Below the pieces are notes generated by a model, which ran no database searches, was not told the DNA's origin, and saw only the letters and a program-made list of their open reading frames with translations. The position numbers were made by a program, and so were the translations under genes. Positions 1 through 7,711 of a stretch of 16,697 nt of DNA are shown here, piece by piece (the first letter of the stretch is position 1; the number at the start of each line of letters is the position of its first letter). The stretch comes from an uncultured Lachnospiraceae bacterium (GTDB lineage Bacteria; Bacillota; Clostridia; Lachnospirales; Lachnospiraceae), in assembly GCA_934437985.1 (NCBI GenBank), contig CAKSBI010000042.1:1-16697 (forward strand), given 5' to 3'.

Positions 1-17
1 CAGTCTGATGATTCACA

Positions 18-1457
18 TTATAACCCAAAATGTTCCCTCAACAGTGCATTAACCGTTCCCGGGTCGGCTTTTCCTTTCATCTCTTTCATTGTCTGTCCAA
101 CAAGGAAGCCCATTGCCTTTACTTTTCCGGCATTAATATCCTCTACCGACTTTGGATTGGCAGCTATCACTTTTTCAATTACTGCCTTCAGCTCGCCTTC
201 ATCATTAACAGCACCAAGTCCGTTATCTGCAACATACTTTTCAGGATCTATATCTTCATCAAATACTTTTGCAAATACCTCTTTCGCAACGTTGTTGTTA
301 ATTGTCTTATCCTCAGCAAGCTTTATAAGCTTCGCAAGGTTCTCAGGTGAGAATGTTACATCTTCAGGTGACTTGCCCCTCTCCTTGAGAAGGAACATTG
401 TCTCAACCATAAGCCAGTTAGACACCTTCTTAGGGTTAGCACCAAGCTTTACTGCCTCTTCAAATATATCTGCAAGCTTCTTATGGCCTGTAATAATCTC
501 AATATCGTATTCCGGAATGTCATACTCTCTCTTATAACGTTCCATCTTCTCACCACGAAATTCAGGCTGTCTGTCCTTAATCTCCTGAAGCCATTCATCA
601 CTGATCACAATTGGCACAAGGTCAGGCTCAGGGAAATATCTGTAATCCTGCGCATCCTCTTTTGAACGCATCGGATATGAATACTCCTTATTATCATCCC
701 ATCTTCTTGTCTCCTGAACTACTTTTCCGCCTGATTCAATAATATCTATCTGACGGTTATACTCATTTTCGATTGCATGGGTAATTGCCTTAAATGAATT
801 AAGGTTCTTAGTCTCAGTCCTCGTACCAAATTCAGCAGCCCCGGCTTCGCGGACAGATAAGTTAACATCAGCTCTCATTGAACCTTCATTAAGCTTACAA
901 TCCGAAGCACCAAGATACTGGATGATCATTCTAAGCTTCTCAAGGTATGCAATAACCTCATCAGCACTTCTCATATCAGGCTCGGACACAATCTCAATAA
1001 GCGGCACACCTGAACGGTTAAAGTCCACAAGTGAACTCTCTCCCCACTCATCATGAACAAGCTTTCCTGCATCCTCCTCCATGTGAATCTCATGGATTCC
1101 AATGGTCTTCCTGCCACCGGACTCTGTCTCAATCTCAACACCGCCATTGATACAGATCGGCTGGTATAACTGCGATATCTGATAATTCTGAGGATTATCA
1201 GGATAAAAATAATTCTTACGGTCAAACTTACAATTCCGGTTGATAGTACAATTAGCAGCAAGTCCAACAGATGCTGCATAGGTAACAACCTGTCTGTTAA
1301 GCACAGGCAGCGAACCCGGCATACCTGTACAGACCGGACATGTATGTGTATTAGGAGCTCCACCAAATTCAGTACTGCATCCGCAGAATATCTTAGTTTT
1401 TGTTGCCAGCTCAACATGGACCTCAAGTCCAATGACCATTTCGTATTCCTTACTCAT
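18..1457 (-). CDS. gatB: Aspartyl/glutamyl-tRNA(Asn/Gln) amidotransferase subunit B
   Basis: GatB is the kinase/tRNA-binding subunit of GatCAB. This complex turns mischarged Glu-tRNA(Gln) or Asp-tRNA(Asn) into the correct Gln- or Asn-tRNA in the cytoplasm, using ATP and ammonia passed from GatA. The 479-residue length is normal for the family. The N-terminal catalytic domain opens with GLEVHVEL (10-17). Four cysteines at 25, 27, 40 and 43 (CGC...CPVC) form the structural zinc site found in many GatB proteins. The C-terminal part from about residue 330 is the helical, YqeY-like tail that contacts tRNA; it ends in LLREHFGL. The ATG at 1457 follows a GGAGGGGG ribosome site by 7 nt. The gene lies 15 nt downstream of gatA, as last gene of the operon. 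No terminator is visible in the 17 nt left of its stop. Confidence 0.97.
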   Translation of the reverse strand: MSKEYEMVIGLEVHVELATKTKIFCGCSTEFGGAPNTHTCPVCTGMPGSLPVLNRQVVTYAASVGLAANCTINRNCKFDRKNYFYPDNPQNYQISQLYQPICINGGVEIETESGGRKTIGIHEIHMEEDAGKLVHDEWGESSLVDFNRSGVPLIEIVSEPDMRSADEVIAYLEKLRMIIQYLGASDCKLNEGSMRADVNLSVREAGAAEFGTRTETKNLNSFKAITHAIENEYNRQIDIIESGGKVVQETRRWDDNKEYSYPMRSKEDAQDYRYFPEPDLVPIVISDEWLQEIKDRQPEFRGEKMERYKREYDIPEYDIEIITGHKKLADIFEEAVKLGANPKKVSNWLMVETMFLLKERGKSPEDVTFSPENLAKLIKLAEDKTINNNVAKEVFAKVFDEDIDPEKYVADNGLGAVNDEGELKAVIEKVIAANPKSVEDINAGKVKAMGFLVGQTMKEMKGKADPGTVNALLREHFGL

Positions 1458-1472
1458 TGATGCACCCCCTCC

Positions 1473-2936
1473 TTACTTACACATGTCACAGCTTACATAT
1501 TCTCTTGTCTGCTCATATGCATATGCTGCCTGTATTATCTTATTCTCGTTAAAGCAATCACCAATCATCTGTATTCCAATAGGAAGTCCCTTCGAATCAA
1601 TGCCACATGGAACAGATATTCCCGGAAGTCCTGCAAGATTGACCGATATTGTATATATATCCCCAAGATACATCCTGATCGGATCACTTAAGCTGTCACC
1701 AATTGCCGGTGCAGTTGTCGGTGCTGCCGGAGCAATTATTACATCATAACTTGAGAATGCTTTATCAAATGCCTGCTTTATAAGAGCTTTTGTCCTAAGT
1801 GCCTTAAGGTAATAAGCATCGTAGTAACCACTGCTGAGAACAAATGAACCAAGCATGATCCTTCTCTTAACCTCCGGTCCAAATCCCTCTGAACGTGTCT
1901 TCTTAAACATATTGTGAAGCCCTTCATACCCTTCAGCCCTATAACCATATTTGACACCATCAAATCTGGCAAGGTTTGAGCTTGCCTCTGCTGATGCAAT
2001 AACATAATATGCCGGAATTGCATACTCAACAAGGCTGAGGTCAAACTCTTCTACAACCGCACCTTTATCCTTTAACACATTGACAGCTGCAAGAACCGCC
2101 TCACGCACTTCACTGTCTAAGCCTTCACCAAAATAGTCACGAGGGATTCCGATACGCATTCCCTTAACATCATCAACAAGTGCCTCCGTAAAATTATATG
2201 ATTCCCTCTTAACAGACGTACTGTCCTTAGGGTCATATGAAGCAATTGTCTCAAGTATTGCCGCACAGTCTGATACATTTTTTGCAACAGGCCCTATCTG
2301 GTCAAGCGAAGAACCATAAGCGATAAGCCCATACCGCGATACAGTACCATAGGTCGGTTTAATACCTGTTACACCACAAAATGAACTTGGCTGACGAATT
2401 GACCCGCCTGTATCAGAACCCAGTGCATATGAACATTCATTAGCAGCAACTGCAGCACATGAACCACCTGACGAACCACCCGGAACATGACCTGTATTCC
2501 ATGGATTGCGGGTAGGCCCATAATACGAAGTCTCTGTAGTACTTCCCATCGCAAACTCGTCCATATTAGTCTTACCGATAATAAGTGCACCCGCTTTTTC
2601 AAGATTGAGAACTGCCTCAGCAGTATACATTGGCTCAAAATTACTGAGAATCCTGGAACTGCATGTTGTAAGGATTCCCTTGGTACACATATTATCCTTG
2701 ATCGCAACAGGAACCCCTGCAAGTGGTCCGGTATACATACCTGCTGCAATACCCTCCTGGATTTCTGCCGCTTTTTTCATAATAACATCTTCATCTAAAA
2801 CAGTAACATAACTGTTAATATCTTTTTCAACAGCGTTAATCTGAGCAAGCGCATCCTTCGCAGCCTCTGCAACAGATACTTCACCGGACTTAATCCTGCC
2901 ACCAAGCTCAGTGGCACCCATAGTCATTAAGCTCAT
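1473..2936 (-). CDS. gatA: Glutamyl-tRNA(Gln) amidotransferase subunit A (amidase)
   Basis: GatA is the glutaminase subunit of GatCAB. It hydrolyses glutamine and channels the ammonia to GatB. The 487-residue protein belongs to the amidase-signature family, and its Ser-cis-Ser-Lys triad is readable. Lys80 lies in VAIKDN, the cis-Ser155 in GGSSGGS, and the nucleophile Ser179 in SDTGGSIRQP. These match the K79/S154/S178 arrangement known for bacterial GatA. Later family blocks such as GxKPTYG and the C-terminal GLPGISVP region are present, so the gene is intact. The ATG at 2936 follows a GGAGGAG site by 8 nt. It sits 14 nt after gatC and 15 nt before gatB, consistent with one transcript and stoichiometric expression. 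Confidence 0.97.
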   Translation of the reverse strand: MSLMTMGATELGGRIKSGEVSVAEAAKDALAQINAVEKDINSYVTVLDEDVIMKKAAEIQEGIAAGMYTGPLAGVPVAIKDNMCTKGILTTCSSRILSNFEPMYTAEAVLNLEKAGALIIGKTNMDEFAMGSTTETSYYGPTRNPWNTGHVPGGSSGGSCAAVAANECSYALGSDTGGSIRQPSSFCGVTGIKPTYGTVSRYGLIAYGSSLDQIGPVAKNVSDCAAILETIASYDPKDSTSVKRESYNFTEALVDDVKGMRIGIPRDYFGEGLDSEVREAVLAAVNVLKDKGAVVEEFDLSLVEYAIPAYYVIASAEASSNLARFDGVKYGYRAEGYEGLHNMFKKTRSEGFGPEVKRRIMLGSFVLSSGYYDAYYLKALRTKALIKQAFDKAFSSYDVIIAPAAPTTAPAIGDSLSDPIRMYLGDIYTISVNLAGLPGISVPCGIDSKGLPIGIQMIGDCFNENKIIQAAYAYEQTREYVSCDMCK

Positions 2937-2950
2937 CCTGTAATCTCCTC

Positions 2951-3244
2951 CTAATCAAATGTCTTCGGTACAACAAATGAACCATCTTTTTCTTCAGGCG
3001 CATTAGCAAGTATCGCCTCCCTGTCATCTCCATTAGTAACCACGTCCTCACGGAATACATTATTAACAGGGAATACATGTGACATTGGCTCAACACCTGA
3101 TGTATCAAGCTCATTAAGCTTGTCAATGTAATCTAACATACTTCCCATGTCTTTCTTTGCCTGCTCCTTTTCCTCATCGGATAACTCAAGCTTTGCAAGT
3201 ATTCCAACATATTCAATTGTCTCATCTGATATAACATTAGCCAT
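2951..3244 (-). CDS. gatC: Glutamyl-tRNA(Gln) amidotransferase subunit C
   Basis: GatC is the small subunit that wraps around GatA and steadies its contact with GatB. The protein is short (97 residues) and typical: an N-terminal helix ([21 protein letters not shown]), then the family's signature [11 protein letters not shown], then a C-terminal FREDVV / LANAPE block ending in VVPKTFD. A longer start at 3253 is possible, but there GGAGGT directly abuts the ATG with no spacer. The ATG at 3244 lies 9 nt from that same site and gives the usual MANV... start, so I prefer it. It is the first gene of gatCAB. A strong hairpin lies about 40 nt upstream, separating it from the DUF6465-type gene. Confidence 0.95.
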   Translation of the reverse strand: MANVISDETIEYVGILAKLELSDEEKEQAKKDMGSMLDYIDKLNELDTSGVEPMSHVFPVNNVFREDVVTNGDDREAILANAPEEKDGSFVVPKTFD

Positions 3245-3284
3245 ACCGCCCATACCTCCAGCATTTTTACGAATTAGTGAAAAT

Positions 3285-3317
3285 TAAGCAGCTTCGTATA
3301 CAAACTGAAGCTGCTTA
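3285..3317 (-). terminator. Perfect 11-bp hairpin between DUF6465-type gene and gatC
   Basis: TAAGCAGCTTC at 3285-3295 pairs perfectly with GAAGCTGCTTA at 3307-3317 around an 11-nt loop. On the minus strand only a weak T stretch (ATTTT) follows. It could be the terminator of the upstream DUF6465-type gene, or a partial terminator/attenuator that lets some transcription run into gatCAB. A TATAAT-like hexamer at 3321-3326 sits just before it, but I see no good -35 box. Confidence 0.5.
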
Positions 3318-3380
3318 TAAATTATAACTACATAGTGATCAGTAATCAGATAACTGTTAATTAGTAATTACCTCAAGAAA

Positions 3381-3917
3381 TTAATCGAAGTCAACTGAAT
3401 CACAAAATTCATCATTGACAACAAAATATACCTTGTTATCTTCAGGCTTCACATATAACTTAACATCTTTAATATCCCTGATCTTATTACCGGCCTTCTG
3501 CCATACTTTCTTAATCTTAGGCAGCATATCTTCAACAGCAACATTCTTACCGGCATACTGAACATAAACTGTCTGTGTAACCTCTTTTTTAACCGTCTTC
3601 TTAGCTGCTGTCTTCTTAGCTGCTGTCTTCTTACCACCGGTCTTCTTAACTTCTTCCTTCACAGCCTTAGGTGTATTAACTGTCGTCTTCTTACCACCGG
3701 TCTCCTTAACATCTTCCTTTACAGCTACAGGCTCAGGTATATTAACTGCTTCCTTCTTAATCTCTTCATCAGGCTGTTTCCCGGCATCAACAGCCTTAGT
3801 ATCTTCCGCTTCCGTCTTTACGATAGCAGCCTTTTTTTCTTCAGCTGCGGCAATAGCTGCCTTGTTCTTAGCATTAAAACTGTTCCTTGCATTGGCAATA
3901 GTCTTCCTGGTAGTCAT
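3381..3917 (-). CDS. DUF6465-type protein with Ala/Lys-rich low-complexity linker
   Basis: This 178-residue protein has two parts. Residues 1 to about 112 are low complexity and rich in Lys, Ala, Glu and Thr, with two near-copies of VKE(E/D)VK(K/E)TGGKKT followed by AAKKT repeats. The C-terminal part, from about 114, is a compact domain (VYVQYAGKNVAVEDML, then KIRDIKDVKLYVKPEDNKVYFVVNDE) that I recognise as the DUF6465 type common in Lachnospiraceae. Its function is unknown. The positively charged linker could contact nucleic acid or ribosomes, but that is inference. GGGGAGG lies 7 nt before the ATG. It lies downstream of tRNA-Pro and upstream of gatCAB on the same strand. I see no clear terminator between the tRNA and this gene, so readthrough is possible. 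Confidence 0.8.
   Translation of the reverse strand: MTTRKTIANARNSFNAKNKAAIAAAEEKKAAIVKTEAEDTKAVDAGKQPDEEIKKEAVNIPEPVAVKEDVKETGGKKTTVNTPKAVKEEVKKTGGKKTAAKKTAAKKTVKKEVTQTVYVQYAGKNVAVEDMLPKIKKVWQKAGNKIRDIKDVKLYVKPEDNKVYFVVNDEFCDSVDFD
3598..3750 (-). repeat. In-frame coding repeats in the DUF6465-type gene
   Basis: Two similar units of about 60-66 bp start near 3625 and 3685 (each with TTCTTACCACCGGTCT or a close variant). They are preceded by a duplicated 15-bp unit (TTCTTAGCTGCTGTC) near 3598-3627. Both keep the reading frame and encode the GGKKT and AAKKT repeats. Such repeats can change copy number by slippage, so linker length may differ between strains. Confidence 0.65.
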
Positions 3918-4007
3918 ATTAAAACCTCCCCATCATAATAATATACCCTTGATAAGTTCCTTATGCTCTGCTCATTGCTTTTGTTGCTTTGGCTGTTATC
4001 CTGTGAG

Positions 4008-4081
4008 TCGAGGTGACAGGATTTGAACCTGCGGCCTCTGCGTCCCGAACGCAGCGCTATACCAAACTTAGCCACACCTCG
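4008..4081 (-). tRNA. tRNA-Pro (anticodon CGG)
   Basis: The minus strand folds as a full cloverleaf. The acceptor stem is CGAGGTG paired perfectly with CACCTCG, and the discriminator is A at 4008. The anticodon arm is CTGCG-TTCGGGA-CGCAG, giving anticodon CGG for proline CCG codons. The T arm is GCAGG-TTCAAAT-CCTGT. The 3' CCA is not encoded (CTC follows), so a CCA-adding enzyme is needed. Confidence 0.95.
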
Positions 4082-4105
4082 TAATATACATTCAAATGTA
4101 TATTA
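4082..4105 (-). repeat. 11-bp palindrome touching the tRNA-Pro 5' end
   Basis: TAATATACATT (4082-4092) and AATGTATATTA (4095-4105) are perfect inverted copies two bases apart, directly next to the mature tRNA 5' end. The outer half overlaps the putative -10 box. It could be a protein-binding site over the promoter, or a hairpin in the short tRNA leader that RNase P removes. Confidence 0.6.
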
Positions 4106-4128
4106 TCACTATCACATACATAATGCAA
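4100..4128 (-). promoter_or_regulatory. Putative sigma-A promoter of tRNA-Pro
   Basis: On the minus strand TTGCAT (4123-4128) is followed after 17 bp by TAATAT (4100-4105). This would start transcription around a dozen bases before the mature tRNA end. The -35 is fair and the -10 weaker. Confidence 0.5.
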
Positions 4129-4231
4129 GTATTTTTTCAGCATTTTTATGTGCCATGTCACCACCTGTTATTTTCCCCTGTACACCCTGAAGCTTTGCAA
4201 GCAGGACATCAATTGTTTTCTTCATTGACAC
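4112..4231 (-). CDS. Possible 39-codon small ORF upstream of tRNA-Pro
   Basis: A GTG at 4231, six bases after AAAGG, opens a frame of 39 codons ending at TGA 4112-4114. An ATG lies two codons inside, and the peptide begins MSMKKTIDVLLAKLQG. It contains an amphipathic helix-like stretch (TIDVLLAKL) and a basic, alanine-rich C-terminus (AHKNAEKILALC). The -35 box of tRNA-Pro lies inside its end. I do not recognise it. The modest ribosome site and helix-like composition are the only support, so it may be a chance frame or the remnant of a longer gene. Confidence 0.2.
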   Translation of the reverse strand: MSMKKTIDVLLAKLQGVQGKITGGDMAHKNAEKILALCM

Positions 4232-4312
4232 AGAAAGCCTTTGTCATCAGGAATACAACCATCTGACAAAAGCTCTCTGCTAACATGTTATTATATGTTA
4301 TCTGCTTTTATG

Positions 4313-7300
4313 TTATTTCACTTTGACAGCCTTTACTTTACTCCAGTTACCTGTCTTTTTACCCTTAAGCGCCCTCACCCTGACATAATACTTCTTCTTT
4401 GATTTAAGCTTCTTAATTGTAACGCTGGTCTTTTTAACTTTTACAACAGCAGCTTTTTTAAGCTTTTTGTTAGTACTGTAAGCTATCTGATAAGCAGTTG
4501 CGCCCTTTACCTTTTTGAAGGTCACTTTAATTGTCTTCTTCTTAGGACTCTTAACTGACTTAAGCGTTACCTTACCAGGCTTAGCAGCAGCCGGTGTTAC
4601 AGAAGGCTTAACCTCAGGAGTCTGTGTTGCCGCTGCACCGGAAGCAGGTGCCTTAGTTGGCGTAGCTGCAGGTGTCGGCTGTACTGTGACAGGCTGGTTG
4701 ATCGTATAGTCAGTCTTAATCTGTCCGCCATAACCATTGATACCTGTTACATATACAGAAGCAGTTCCTGCCTTGATATTATTTGAATAGAATACTGAAT
4801 ACTCAGTGTTCTCTGTAAGTGTCTTACCATCACGTACAACTGTTACCTTAGGCTCACATTTCTTGCCTGTGTAATCATATACTGCCTTTTCAAGCTTAAC
4901 CTCAGCATTGGTGATAACAGGCTTGCCGACTGCTATACGGTCAACTGCAGGGGCTCTTCCCGAATCGGTATACAATTCGATGGTGTTATCACCCTTTTCA
5001 AGGTCTACAGTTACCTCTTCCCTGTAAGCACCTACTGCACCACTATCTCCTGCAATACCAATCACATCATTAAATGACTGCTCATCACCATTATTAACCT
5101 TCACGGTAAGATTACTCTTGGAAGGTGCAACAACATATATCTTCAGGTCATATGTCCCAGCCTCAGGAACATTCACATTATTAAATGTTATCGCATTAGC
5201 ATCTCCACTTCCAAGTCCCTGGACATATGCTTTTCCCGATACAAATATCTCGTCATTTTTAACTGATGCCTTACCTGAAAGCTCAGCCTTCTCTGCTTCG
5301 TAGAATGTATAATCATCATACACAGTATGCTTTTCAGGATCATTTTTGGTGAGCTTAACTGCGCATCCGCCATTAGCTGCCAGCTCAAGACCGAGGCTGT
5401 CAGCAGCTGTAACCTTTTTGGTTACACATTCTATATCTGATGCATCTGCATTATCCTGATAAATATATGCATAATACTCTGCATCCTTATCAAGGAAGTT
5501 AAGCGGAACTTCATAACTTCCACCAGGTACTGACATGGCACCTATATACCAGTTTTCTCCATTTCTTCTTGCTTGGACAACATCCTTACGAGGATATCCC
5601 TCAATAAGAATACTTTCATCCCATGTACTTGGAACGTCTGCAATAAGAGGGAATGCCCTGTAGCCAGGATATACATAACCCGACTGTGCCCATGTTGCTA
5701 CGGCAGATTCATAATTAATACACATCGAAAGCATGAAGCCATTAGTCGCCGGGCTGTAATGACTGCCGGCTGTCGAGTCATGTGATATTGCAAATAATGC
5801 AGGGGTATACTCCATTGAACCAAGTACATTTCTTGTATACGGAAGTGTTACAAGCGTCTCAACCGGCGAACCATTTGACCATTTAAAGTACTCCATACCA
5901 CATACTGCCTCGCTTGAAAGCAGGTTAGGGAATGTCTTATTCTCACCATTAGGGTCTGTTGCACCATGGAAATTAACTACAAGATGATGCTTTGCTGCAC
6001 TCTCAAGTATCCAGTACATATTCCTCATGGCAAACTGACTGTCACTTTCAATATAATCGACTTTAACACCCTTAATCCCCATCTGTTCACACCATGAAAA
6101 CTGTTCTTCAATATCAGCCTCATTGTCAAGGTCAAACTGATGTGCGGCGTCCCACTTATGGACACCATACCAGAGAAGAAGCCCTACATTCCTCTCATTA
6201 GCATAGTCAACAAGACCTCTTACTTTTGTCTCGTAATCCGGCCAGTTTTCCCATCCAAAATCTACAAGACAGTATGTAATGCCTGATTCAGAACAAAAGT
6301 CAATATAGTCTTTCATGCTGTCATAATCAATGTTATCAGAAAATGTCGACCACCATGACCAGACAGATGTTCCAGGTTCTACCCAGCTAAAATCCCCTAC
6401 AGGATCTGGATTCAGGTCAGGGATAAGCGTACTCTTAGTCACATCACCAAGTGTCTCACCAATGATTGCAACTCTCCAAGGTGTCTCGACGCTTCCTTTA
6501 AAATCAACCGACTTAAGCCATGTATGCCTTCGGTCATGAGTCACTTTATGATATTTTTCCCCTTCCTGCTCATCATTAAGGTCTTCACCAAACCTGACCT
6601 TAATATTCTTCTTGCCACTTGAAGTCTGGAAAACCGATGCACAGTATGGGTCATCATTATTGTATACGCTTGATTCTGACAAAAGTACCCATGCATTATC
6701 AGCATCAGCACCTGTATTGGCTAGAATAGGTGTCGAATATGTTGCATTAGCTGACTTTACCTGAGACATTGTTCTCTCTGTATAAGTACCTGCCTCATAT
6801 GTTGCACTTCTGTCTATTGTCCAGAGTGTCGACGAATCCGGAAGTATAAAATTACTATCCTCATTCGTAATCGAAATAGCTTCATCATCTCTTGTAGAAT
6901 CAGCATCAAACTGATATCTGTATGCAACGCCTTCATTATCAACACGGAAGTTCATTGTCATCCTGGTATCTCCCTGTGTCAACGTGAAATCAAGCTCTTT
7001 ATAATCCTTTTTTACATGATTAACAGGACCCTGGATAAGGTCATAATCATATTTTCCATCAACTATTTTTACTGAGGATTCATCAAGATCATACCCTGAC
7101 CTGTAATCATAATTGCTTGTCTCAAGTCCAAACGGTGAGCACTGGATCACTACACAATCATTAAGATATGTTGAATAATAGTATGCCCCATCTGCATCAT
7201 TCCATATCTGAACCTTTATCTTCCCATCAGGCGAAGTTACAACAAGCTTATCAACAGCAGTCAATCCCTCTGATGCCTCATCACCCTTAACAGCCGCCTT

Positions 7301-7408
7301 CACCACATTTTCATCAGATGCTGCCGGCAGGATACTTGCCGAAGTCATAAGCATAACTGCTGCCAGCGAACCGGCCATCAGCTTTTTAGCAAAACGTTTA
7401 CTTACCAT
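4313..7408 (-). CDS. Secreted GH97 glycoside hydrolase, alpha-galactosidase-like, with CBM/Ig/Fn3 tail
   Basis: This 1031-residue exported enzyme probably cleaves alpha-linked galactosides outside the cell. A signal peptide (basic start, hydrophobic 10-28, cleavage near 30-31) is followed by the GH97 N-terminal domain (about 45-320), the TIM-barrel catalytic domain (about 330-610) and the GH97 C-terminal domain (about 610-690). Asp451 in VKVDYIESD sits where retaining GH97 alpha-galactosidases carry their nucleophile; inverting SusB-type glucosidases lack it. Glu506 or Glu500 (SSEAVCGMEYF) could be the acid/base. Then come a CBM6/35-like beta-sandwich (about 698-828), an Ig-like domain (about 830-904), a Pro/Thr linker (905-945) and a lysine-rich Fn3-like domain to the end. 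No LPXTG motif is present; the lysine-rich tail may bind the anionic cell wall. GGAGGAG precedes the ATG by 8 nt. The divergent AraC gene is the likely activator. Substrate is inferred. Confidence 0.9.
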   Translation of the reverse strand: MVSKRFAKKLMAGSLAAVMLMTSASILPAASDENVVKAAVKGDEASEGLTAVDKLVVTSPDGKIKVQIWNDADGAYYYSTYLNDCVVIQCSPFGLETSNYDYRSGYDLDESSVKIVDGKYDYDLIQGPVNHVKKDYKELDFTLTQGDTRMTMNFRVDNEGVAYRYQFDADSTRDDEAISITNEDSNFILPDSSTLWTIDRSATYEAGTYTERTMSQVKSANATYSTPILANTGADADNAWVLLSESSVYNNDDPYCASVFQTSSGKKNIKVRFGEDLNDEQEGEKYHKVTHDRRHTWLKSVDFKGSVETPWRVAIIGETLGDVTKSTLIPDLNPDPVGDFSWVEPGTSVWSWWSTFSDNIDYDSMKDYIDFCSESGITYCLVDFGWENWPDYETKVRGLVDYANERNVGLLLWYGVHKWDAAHQFDLDNEADIEEQFSWCEQMGIKGVKVDYIESDSQFAMRNMYWILESAAKHHLVVNFHGATDPNGENKTFPNLLSSEAVCGMEYFKWSNGSPVETLVTLPYTRNVLGSMEYTPALFAISHDSTAGSHYSPATNGFMLSMCINYESAVATWAQSGYVYPGYRAFPLIADVPSTWDESILIEGYPRKDVVQARRNGENWYIGAMSVPGGSYEVPLNFLDKDAEYYAYIYQDNADASDIECVTKKVTAADSLGLELAANGGCAVKLTKNDPEKHTVYDDYTFYEAEKAELSGKASVKNDEIFVSGKAYVQGLGSGDANAITFNNVNVPEAGTYDLKIYVVAPSKSNLTVKVNNGDEQSFNDVIGIAGDSGAVGAYREEVTVDLEKGDNTIELYTDSGRAPAVDRIAVGKPVITNAEVKLEKAVYDYTGKKCEPKVTVVRDGKTLTENTEYSVFYSNNIKAGTASVYVTGINGYGGQIKTDYTINQPVTVQPTPAATPTKAPASGAAATQTPEVKPSVTPAAAKPGKVTLKSVKSPKKKTIKVTFKKVKGATAYQIAYSTNKKLKKAAVVKVKKTSVTIKKLKSKKKYYVRVRALKGKKTGNWSKVKAVKVK

Positions 7409-7467
7409 ATAAAACTCTCCTCCTCATTAATAATCAGTCATATTATCCATCACACCATTATAATGAT

Positions 7468-7560
7468 GCCGGGGTCAAAAGCCCCCGACTTTGATGCCTG
7501 CGGGTTATTCCGTGCTTCGCACTCCCACAATCCTACCCAATATTCGCATATCGTGGGATT
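7468..7560. repeat. Multi-hairpin repeat-like element in the GH97 leader
   Basis: Four small inverted repeats lie within 93 bp. CGGGG/CCCCG pairs at 7470-7487, GTGC/GCAC at 7512-7522, TCCCAC/GTGGGA at 7523-7558, and ATAT/ATAT inside the last at 7540-7551. The segment is non-coding and more GC-rich than its flanks. It lies between the putative GH97 promoter and start codon, so it would be transcribed in the leader. Its form resembles dispersed palindromic (REP-like) elements seen between genes in Lachnospiraceae; multi-copy status is inferred, not shown. Confidence 0.45.
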
Positions 7561-7574
7561 ATCATAACACTTTT

Positions 7575-7604
7575 ATTATATTTTCATAAATGGAAGTATG
7601 TAAT
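7575..7604 (-). promoter_or_regulatory. Putative GH97 promoter
   Basis: On the minus strand a perfect TATAAT (7575-7580) lies 18 bp after ATTACA (7599-7604), a 4-of-6 match to the -35 consensus. A weak -35 is usual where an AraC-type activator is needed. Transcription from here gives a leader of roughly 160 nt containing the hairpin element. Confidence 0.45.
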
Positions 7605-7644
7605 ATCTACATGCAAAAATGTTGGTAGTTTTATTTCATATATG
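7582..7644. promoter_or_regulatory. Candidate AraC-type operator half-sites (direct repeat)
   Basis: TTTCATAAATG (7582-7592) and TTTCATATATG (7634-7644) match at 10 of 11 positions, in the same orientation and 52 bp apart, which is close to five helical turns. They lie in the control region shared by the GH97 gene and the AraC-type regulator. AT-rich DNA makes chance matches easy, so this is only a candidate. Confidence 0.25.
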
Positions 7645-7711
7645 TTAATATAATTATTAATCATCCGGACTGCACATACTATATCCAGCCCGGACAAAGG
7701 AGCTGCCTGAC

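Noticed and set aside
971..1432. A 153-residue shadow frame within gatB
   Set aside because: gatB is intact over this stretch with its zinc-site cysteines; the other frame has no recognisable content.
3245..3253. Longer gatC start (three extra codons)
   Set aside because: GGAGGT touches this ATG directly, leaving no spacer; the ATG at 3244 is correctly spaced.
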